Origin: Carya illinoinensis
Taxonomy: Eukaryota > Streptophyta > Magnoliopsida > Fagales > Juglandaceae
DNA: 64,000 bases
Reading direction: 5' to 3'
Assembly (NCBI RefSeq): GCF_018687715.1
Contig: NC_056755.1
Location: forward strand, 37,234,001 to 37,298,000
Shown here: in pieces, positions 56,663 through 64,000 of the stretch
How the letters are laid out: every line of letters starts with the position of its first letter
Position numbering within the stretch: the first letter of the stretch is position 1
Translations under genes and position numbers: made by a program
Notes under the pieces: generated by a model
Told to the model about the DNA's origin: nothing
Databases searched by the model: none
The model's input: the letters and a program-made list of their open reading frames with translations, nothing else

Positions 56663-57296
56663 TATAACAAATAATTTAAAAACTTGTTATATCAATTAGA
56701 ATGAAAAAATACTTGGTTTTTTAACTATCAATATAATTGTTATAGTAAAAAATGTGTTACGAACCGATTTGTGAATAGAAGAGACTTTTTCCTTGCTAAA
56801 ATATATATTTTTTGTATGCAGCCAAAGACTTGGGGCATGTTGGTAAACATGAAAATTTTTAAAATTCTTCGTAATTTCATTTTTAAATATTATTTAAACG
56901 TAAAACACTTTTAAATTTTTAATTTTTAATTTTTTTATCTAATTATTATCTAGTCATTACTTAAATACAAAAATCAATACAACTTCTATAAGTTAAAAAA
57001 AAAATTAATATAACTTTCACAAATTTTAAAACAAACATAATATTAAAAAATCACATTCAAACAAATTTTTAATTTCATGTATTCAATTTTACAAGCTCCA
57101 ATACAATACTCATTTTAAAATATATTTTTATTCAATTTTTTTTTCTTATTTCTTAAAATTCAATCAAACATCTTCTTTCATTTCTAACCCGCCTCAATCC
57201 CATGACATTAGCCATTATCAGATTGATTGGTATGATAAGATGGATGTTAGTTGAGAGCTTTAAGTCCGATGGGGGTTAAGTAGAGAGACTTAGGTT

Positions 57297-57470
57297 GCGT
57301 TTGGTTTTTTAACTTCTCTCAACTCATCTTATCTAATCATTATAATTTTTTAACTTTTAAAACAAAATATAATAAAGAATTTAATTTTTTTAAATCTTAA
57401 AATAATAATAATATTAAAAAATATTATTTTATTCAATTTTTATCTTAACTTAACTCAACATCTAAACTAA
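57297..57470. mobile_element. MITE, GCGTTTGG...CTCAACATCTAAAC ends
   Basis: The left end is GCGTTTGGTTTTTTAACTTCT and the inverted right end is GTTTAGATGTTGAGTTAAG. The AT-rich core is shared with the other copies of this family. Confidence 0.68.
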
Positions 57471-58612
57471 TCCGAATCTCTCTCGACAGCTCGAGGACGA
57501 TGCTTCTTAAAAAATGAATGAATAATATCATGCATCAAGCATAACTAATGATAAAATTGTAAAAGAGTTAGAAAAAAAAAAAATAGTTTGTAGAATTGCT
57601 CATAATTCATTAATCTTTGAAGTTATTTATGGTACCGTGAATAATGTAATTGTGGTGTTAAATCATGGCCGTGTCACCGTGGTGATGGTGGGCACAGCAG
57701 AATCGAAAGCAAAGTCTGACAATAATCAAAAGTAAACACTTATTGGGGACAAGAAAATGAACAAAGTCACGTGGGTTTAATTGACGTTGATCGTCTTACG
57801 TACACGCACACACTCGGAATATTAGCGACGTGTCACCTGCGCGCTCTCTCATGGCTCATGCACTACTAGTCATGTCCTTTCCTTTCTATCAAGTCTTGCC
57901 CTAATTTCCGAAGGATAATGTGCTTAAAAAATAAATGATAAATGTAGGTACGTAACTTTACATAATAATCTTTTATCAAAAGAAGTATTTTTATAAACTT
58001 TCATGTAAAATTAATATTATTTTATAAAAAAATCTTTATTTTATAATATATATTATGAAATATGTTTTGTGAATATTATTGTTCAAGCTAAAAAGAGAAA
58101 GTACTGCAAATATAAAAAGAATTATATAAAAATAAATATAAAAAATAATATAATTTTATGTGATTCGTTATATTTATTTTAAAATAAAATTAATTTTACA
58201 ATGTAATATAAGATATCAAATTATATCATTTTTGTAAATTTAATTTTATGTACTTTTTTTTCAAAATTAAATCACATGAACGTACTCTAGCTAGTTTCTG
58301 TATGGTATCTGACTGTAAGCCGTACATCAGGTACATGCAGGCTGCATGCATTTTGATTATAGCTGCATGCCAATCCAATACACAAATATTCTTTTTTTTG
58401 TTTTTTTGTTTTGGTTTCTATCTGGTGGTTGCAACAGTTCGAGTACCACTCATGATCTTGTTTTTCCACGTGAAGCAAGCGTGTTCAAAATCTCCTCCAA
58501 ATCCAAACGTGTACTAGCTACCTGCATCCATGCAACTCATTCATCTAAAAACAATTTGGTTTTCTAATCTTTGCTCTTTACCCTCTCTGAAAATAAAAAG
58601 ATGAATGACGTA

Positions 58613-59241
58613 TGAAGAGGATAAAAATAACATACCTAAATAGGCCCATCCAAGGACCATTATTAGGAGGGAAGTGGAGAAATAGAAGAAGATGACAAAA
58701 CAAAAAGGGATAAAAGAAAATAAAAAAGAACTGATTGATAAAATGAAAAAGTTGAAGAATGGAAGTTAGACACGCAAGGAGAGATTAGACATAAAATTGT
58801 GATTCTTCATCATTCTCAATAGCCTTGAGGATATGATAGGATAAGAAAAAAAAATGGATCATTCTCAACCTCACGATGAGAGCTCTAGAGATATTATACT
58901 CCCTTGCCAAAGGGGTCTCCAATCTCTATTGTACAGAAAGAAACGAGTAGTTATGAGAGACTGTAAAATATTTTTATTATAGTAGATTTGCCTTTTAAGC
59001 GACCTATAGACGTAGACCCTATGTCGAACCACGTAAAATATTGTGTTTCCATCTCTATTTATATTAACAATATTCTTTTTTTTTTAATTATTTTTGTAAA
59101 TGTAAGTATAGGCACTGTATTGACGCCTCAAAACCACCACCACAGGGCTTCAGACTGCTTCATTGAGACCAGGCAACATCTGTGGGTCAAGAATGACTTT
59201 TTCTTCAATTCCGGCCTGTTGGGCGATTTTTTATATTAACA
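58613..59241 (+). repeat. 5' LTR, family 2
   Basis: Starts TGAAGAGGATAAAAATAAC and ends TATATTAACA. It is colinear with 60690-61343 and with the solo LTR at 51623-54634. Confidence 0.85.
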
Positions 59242-59423
59242 ATTGGCCTATCTCTAACCCAATCACCTGTTGCAGCAATGCGGTTGAGCTTTGTGTCCCG
59301 CAACAGTAGTGAGATCGAGGTCCATCTCCCATTGGGTTCAACCAGACTTAAGCACACTCGTTGCCCCTTAGCGCAGTCAAGCCGTCTCAAACTAGGTTCA
59401 ACCACACTCGAGCGGTCAGACCT

Positions 59424-59635
59424 CGTTTGTTTTTTAGGATGAGATGAGATGAGATGAGTTAATATTAAAATTGTATGTTGAATAAAATATTATTAGAATA
59501 TATTGTTTTAATATTATTTTTGTATTGAGATTTGAAAAAGTTGAATTGTTTATTTTATTTTTGTATTTGGATTTGAAAAAGTTGAATTGTTTATTTTATT
59601 TTAAGATGAGATGAGATGAGAGTTTTCTGAAAGTG
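59424..59635. mobile_element. MITE inside the family-2 element
   Basis: GATGAGATGAGATGAGATGAG near the left and GATGAGATGAGATGAGAG near the right bracket two direct copies of a TTTGAAAAAGTTGAATTGTTTATTTTATTTT segment. Same core as the copies at 19650 and 57360. Confidence 0.65.
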
Positions 59636-59744
59636 AACAAGAGTCTCCCACAAAGTGGTACTCGAGCACATCTCCCAACAGGTCTAACTCCACTCGAGCA
59701 CATGGGTCGTCCCTTAATGCGATCGAGCATCTCACTCAGCAAAG

Positions 59745-59955
59745 CCAAGTCCCTTGACTCGAGACAAACAATAGCGATGACAATCCCTTGACTACTTCAA
59801 CTCTCACTCATGAAGTCGAGTCCCTTGACTCGTAGGAAACAACATGCGATGATAATCCCTTGACTACTCAACCCTCACCTACAAAGTCGAGTTCATTGAC
59901 TCACGACAAACAATAGACAATGATAGTCCCTTAATTGTTTGACCCTTGCTCACAA
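59745..59955. repeat. Three tandem roughly 71-bp units
   Basis: Each unit reads CCCTTGACTC...ACAAACAA....GATGA.AATCCCTTGACTAC..CAA..CTCAC..A.AAAGTCGAGT with moderate divergence. It lies in the internal region of the family-2 element. Confidence 0.8.
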
Positions 59956-60689
59956 AGTAGCGTGCCCTTGCACCCACGTCTAAACATCAACGCCAGCACA
60001 AATGAATGCCACCTTTAGCAAACGTCGAGTGCCCAAAATTGTGCAACAACCATCTTCAACAAGTTACCTCCATGAATGAGCTCTCGAGCTCCACAACCAC
60101 CTTATGTAGGTTACCTTCGATAATGAGTCTACGAGGTCAACAATTGCCTAAGATGAACCCAAGGGACCGACGGGCTCCCTAACCACTTAGCGCGAGTTAC
60201 AACTAACGAACTCTACCATGAATACCAACAGAAAATCACCTTGAGGAGCAAAACAAAGTCCACTACTACAAAAAAATAACAAAATACAATCAAGGAAACA
60301 CACACACTTCACTGAAAATAATAGTCTCATGCAACCTCATATCAAGAAAATGTTCATACAAACAAACTCCAAGCCAAATTCCGCGCTTGCAACTAGCGCG
60401 GTCGAGCACATTTCCTATCTACCTTTCTAAGCCAAGCTCCATGCTCACAATGAGTGTGGTTGAACACATATGCAGCCTATCAATCCAAGCCAAGCTCAAC
60501 ACTCCCATCTATTTCTCCAAGCTGAGCTCCAAGATTGGAGTTCTTGACTACTTAGCTCAAACAAATGGAAAACCAGGCACCAATTTTCATAATTTATTTT
60601 TCAACAATGTCTCATAGACAATCTTTATTGTAGCTTGATTTGAAGATTCTCAAGGCATTCTTGTGGAGCAAATCGATCTTAAGAATCGT

Positions 60690-61343
60690 TGGAGGGGATA
60701 AAAATATCAAGCCCAAATATACTAGGCCCACCCCATTAAAGAGTCATCATTAGGAGGCAAGTGGGAAAATGGAAGAATGGGACAAGATAAAAAAGGAAAA
60801 GAAATTCGTTAAAGAAAAAAAAAAGAGAACTGATAGGAAAAAGGAAAAAGTTGAGGAATGGAAGTCAAACACGCAAGGGGTGAGGAGATACAAAACTGTC
60901 ATTCCTCACTACTTACTCCCAAGGGCCTCAATAAAAGGGGATATGATTGAATAAAAAAAAAGTGATTCTTTTCAACCTCATGATGAGAGCATCAGAGATA
61001 TTATCTTCTCTAGGAAAATAGGTCTCCGACCTTCATTATTAAAAAATAAATAAGAGGCCATGAGAGACTGTAAAATACTCATATTATAATAGATTTACCC
61101 TCTAAACAACCTGTGAAGATAGGCTCTATGTCGAATTACGTAAATCTGCGTGTCTTCTTCTATATTTATATTTTCAGTATTCTTTTTCTATTTACTGTTA
61201 TGGATGTCCAAATGGGCACCATATCAACATCCTAAACCACGACCACTGGTTTCAAACCGCTTCATCGAGACTTGGCCACATCCATGGGTCGAGAATGATT
61301 CTCTCTCCCATCCTAACCAGTTGTGCGATCTTTGGCATAAACA
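60690..61343 (+). repeat. 3' LTR, family 2
   Basis: Starts TGGAGGGGATAAAAATATC and ends GGCATAAACA; about 654 bp. It is clearly homologous to the 5' LTR but with many differences, so the insertion is old. Confidence 0.85.
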
Positions 61344-61437
61344 ATGTATGTGTCACTATCTAGACCTTTTGGATTTGGTGTATATGTCTTTCACCTGTGC
61401 TAAAGTTAGAACAAATATACTAGATCAAAGCTACAAT

Positions 61438-63227
61438 TGTGACGCCCTCAAATTCCGTTTGGGATCGGACGGATATTTGAAGCGTCGAGACATGCAACAC
61501 AAGGTTACCTGCCCCCGTTCATGACATATAAGATGCAATGTTACTAACATGCATCTAACATTATGCAATATTCGCAGCGGATAAATTTTTTCTTTAGCAA
61601 TACTATACACCAAACTGAAAATATCCCAAAGGCTTAAAACATACTTCATATATAAAGACCCATTGAACAACTAATATCACAACACTAGTTCAAAATACTT
61701 ATGATCCAAAAAATACTAGAGATGCAACTCCATAGTACAAGTAGTAATTTAAGTTAACTACTATATTAACATTGACATCGCATTGTCGCTTAGTCAATTG
61801 TGTCTAGTTGGTTAGCTCCTGATTCTCTTTTAGGTCCTGTAACAAGATCTACCATTTGGGAGGAATAGTAGTTAGGACTACCACAGTGAGATTTGATTAC
61901 AAATCTCAGTAAGTTAACAAAAAATTCCACACTTTGGCCTATCTGAATATCTCTTTGCATAAAATTTCATATTTTTTAAACTAATATCAAATATCTTCAA
62001 AATAATAATATAACATGTATATCAGATGTTTAGTATCCTCCAATAAAATTATCAAAGTTATTGGAATAGTTTTAGACAACCAAAGAGTTAAACTTTCTCA
62101 AAATAGAAACTCTTTTTCCTCTTCCAGTTTCTAAGTTTCTAGATCTAAGAAAATATTTCATCACAATCTTTAATCATGCAACAAATTCTCAACCAATAAT
62201 CATATAAATATGTTAACAATACAACATAAAAATTTTGGACTAAGATCTATCCATTAACTTGGTCAAAAACTCCAAAATATAACATATTTTCTAGTTTATC
62301 TCCCAGAATGACCTTTCTAGAGTTTAAACAATATTTGACCAACCAAATGATTTTTAAATGGAACAAATAAGCTATCCACGTAAACTAGACTAAAAAAGGA
62401 ACAACTTATATGATGAGACTTTATGATAAAACACTTATAAAAGTTTTGAAATGGGTGTGCAAAAAAACACCTAAAAGCTGTCTAAGAGAGTGTTAGGTAT
62501 TCTTTCAATTGAAAGTGTAAATGAAGATAATTTCGTGGGGGGTGGCTGGAGATACTTATAGACGAGATATGGAAGAGATGAGACTGGAGTGAGAGTTGAG
62601 TGTAGGTCTCTCTTACCCAGAGTGAGAGTTGAGTGTAGGTCTCTCTTACCCAGAGTGAGGTTAAGTGTAGGTCTCTCTTACGCAGAGTAAGAGTGGAGTG
62701 TAGGTCTCTCTTACCCGGAGTAAGAGTTAAGTGTAGGTCTCTCTTACCCGAGTGAGAGTAGAGTGTAGGCTTCTTTTACCGAGAGTGAGAGTTAAGTGTA
62801 GGTCTCTCTTACCCAATAATATATACAAAAATCAACTAAATATATTTTTACCCAATAATATTAACGAAATTAGCTTAAGATATTTTTATCCAATAATATT
62901 CACAAAATTAGCTTAATATATTTTTATCCAATAATATCTACAGTTTTGAACAGATGTTTCGTCCGAAAATATGAAAAAGAGTTATTGCGCTATAAGACCT
63001 TAAATAACCCACCGAGTCTAATGGCACAAATCATAATATATTTAGACACTTCTAACTATCTCCAATAATCAAAAATGCACTTTTGATACCATAATGAGTA
63101 ATAACACTAATTATGTAGTTAGACTAAAACCTATATGATTAATGAATTCGTGAAAACTTATAGGGTCTTCACGAGGTTCCTAAAACCAATAGAAATTTCA
63201 CAATTGAATTTCTAGCGGGCTGTTACA
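61438..63227 (-). mobile_element. Element D: internally deleted copy of the A/B/C family
   Basis: 1790 bp, starting TGTGACGCCCTC and ending GGGCTGTTACA, with perfect 5-bp target duplications ACAAT (61433-61437 and 63228-63232). Relative to copy B, about 1.45 kb is missing between positions matching 3560 and 5007, including all hairpin units. The junction near 61930 has CCACAC, present at both parental edges. The roughly 33-bp GAGAGT...GTAGGTCTCTCTTACCC minisatellite is expanded to about seven units at 62588-62818. Confidence 0.93.
62588..62818 (-). repeat. Seven-unit 33-bp minisatellite in element D
   Basis: Units of GAGTGAGAGTTGAGTGTAGG plus TCTCTCTTACCCA occur about seven times with point differences. 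Copy B has two units and copy C has a single degenerate one. Confidence 0.9.
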
Positions 63228-63232
63228 ACAAT

Positions 63233-64000
63233 GGTGCTATGTATATATACACACACATATACATATACCTTTCATTTGTAGATTATAAAGGAAATACAAA
63301 AATTAAGGTCCTCTCCTTTTTAGAAGGGTGAGGTTTTTTCTCTCTTCATAGAGGAGAGTCACTTATTCAGTTCAGTTTTTTGGAAAAAAAACTGAAACCC
63401 AACTAATATTTAATAAACAAGGATAGAACCGATTGAAATCGTCCTATAAAGGGAGAGGAAACCGGCGACGTTGGTTTCAGCGTGATCCCGATCGGTCTTC
63501 GATGTCCCATTGGCATCGCAAGTGGTTGGAAGTGAAAATTGAGAAATGGAGAATCAGAGATAAGAATCATGATGAGAAAGAGATGGCTTGTCGTGCAAAT
63601 TGCAACTGTGAGAGAGAGAGAATCGGGAGGAAGAAGAAGAGAATGTGGGATTAAACCTAAATTAAAACGACACTGTTTGGTGTATTAAACCAAATAGCGT
63701 CGTTTTGGCATCATTTCATTCATACTGTTTTTTTCTACCCAATACATTTAAAACAATGTCGCATATAAGGTAAATATTCGATCGATTTAGTGGTCCGATC
63801 CAGCTTCAAACTGGGACCAAACCAGTCGACGCTGGTTTTGACTTAATTCTACCTTCGCCCGACTGGTTCTATGCTAGTTTCGTGCTCCGGCATTCGGTCT
63901 GAGTTGCTCTCGGTCAATTTGATGGCTCCTTATACAGCCGTAGCTTTAGCCTTACTAAGTAGAAGAAGAAGAGAGTCATATTGTCTTCTACTATATTGGA
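63233..64000. other. Right end of window: probable DNA-transposon-like repeat
   Basis: No gene is supported. A TA/CA run lies at 63240-63270. A hairpin at 63664-63706 has 18-bp arms (AAAACGACACTGTTTGGT and its near-exact inverse, 16 of 18 pairs). AACCGG/CCGGTT-like motifs scatter through 63440-63900. The style resembles the palindrome-bearing element at 52246-54565, but its ends are not identifiable here. Confidence 0.5.

Larger units (their letters stand above)
54635..58612. other. Intergenic region with repeat array and MITEs
   Basis: No gene is supported. It contains the 190-bp repeat array at 55935-56580, a MITE at 57297-57470, AT-rich dispersed sequence at 56840-57180 and 57950-58230, and a more balanced stretch at 57650-57900. 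A frame at 55386-55670 has no recognisable domain. Confidence 0.65.
58613..61343 (+). mobile_element. Non-coding LTR element (LARD/TRIM-like), family 2
   Basis: Two LTRs (58613-59241 and 60690-61343) bracket a 1448-bp internal region that encodes no gag or pol. Flanking 5-bp sequences ACGTA (58608-58612) and ATGTA (61344-61348) differ by one C/T change and are probably the target duplication. The internal region starts ATTGGCC directly after the LTR and ends in the purine-rich CGTTGGAGGGGATA. It holds a MITE at 59424-59635 and three tandem roughly 71-bp units at 59745-59950. Movement would have needed proteins from another element. Confidence 0.85.

Noticed and set aside
63433..63654. 73-residue Arg/Lys-rich frame
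   Set aside because: It lies in a repeat with palindromes, shows no family signature and has a biased composition.

Overview
The window looks like nuclear DNA of a woody core eudicot. The evidence is plant-specific gene families (PLS-class PPR proteins, a class I small heat-shock protein, a DUF761 protein, a DUF810/unc-13-like protein, a fasciclin-like arabinogalactan pseudogene), spliceosomal introns, AT-rich intergenic DNA, TATA-box promoters and many nested plant retrotransposons and MITEs. A Fagales (walnut/hickory-like) source is my guess from the general look of the MITEs and genes. It is not proven by the sequence.

Layout. 1-6764: gag end of a minus-strand Copia element, cut twice by oppositely oriented copies (A, B) of one 3.0-3.4 kb TG...CA element with 5-bp target duplications. 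6765-9637: intergenic, with MITEs and TA repeats. 9638-10470: DUF761 gene with its promoter. 10470-21400: gene-poor, holding MITEs, an RNase H-like retroelement relic and a broken FLA pseudogene. 21400-22925: gene for a single-pass acidic membrane protein. 24131-25567: E-class PPR gene. 25860-38120: a transposon nest. It holds a degenerate LINE with a MITE in it, a Ty3/gypsy gag-protease relic, and a complete but dead Copia element (29538-38115, TSD CCCAC) that itself carries copy C (31276-34664, TSD TAAAA).

38804-44526: five-exon unc-13-like gene on the minus strand. 46755-48842: DYW-class PPR gene. 50020-50499: HSP20 gene with heat-shock elements upstream. 51623-54634: solo LTR of a second family (TSD GTAGA), carrying a 2.3-kb non-autonomous hAT-like element full of palindromes, GGAGTC arrays and a 74-bp satellite. 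54635-58612: intergenic, with a short dispersed-repeat array. 58613-61343: non-coding two-LTR element (LARD/TRIM-like). 61438-63227: internally deleted copy D (TSD ACAAT). The last 770 bp hold a palindrome-bearing repeat.

The intact genes are unrelated housekeeping or stress genes: organelle RNA processing (two PPRs), membrane trafficking (unc-13-like), proteostasis (HSP20) and growth/defence-associated DUF761. They do not form a pathway. The novelty is mostly structural: the four-member A-D family (including a large inverted repeat), the hAT-like element with an internal satellite, and a four-fold duplicated N-terminal motif plus a GC-AG intron in the unc-13-like gene.
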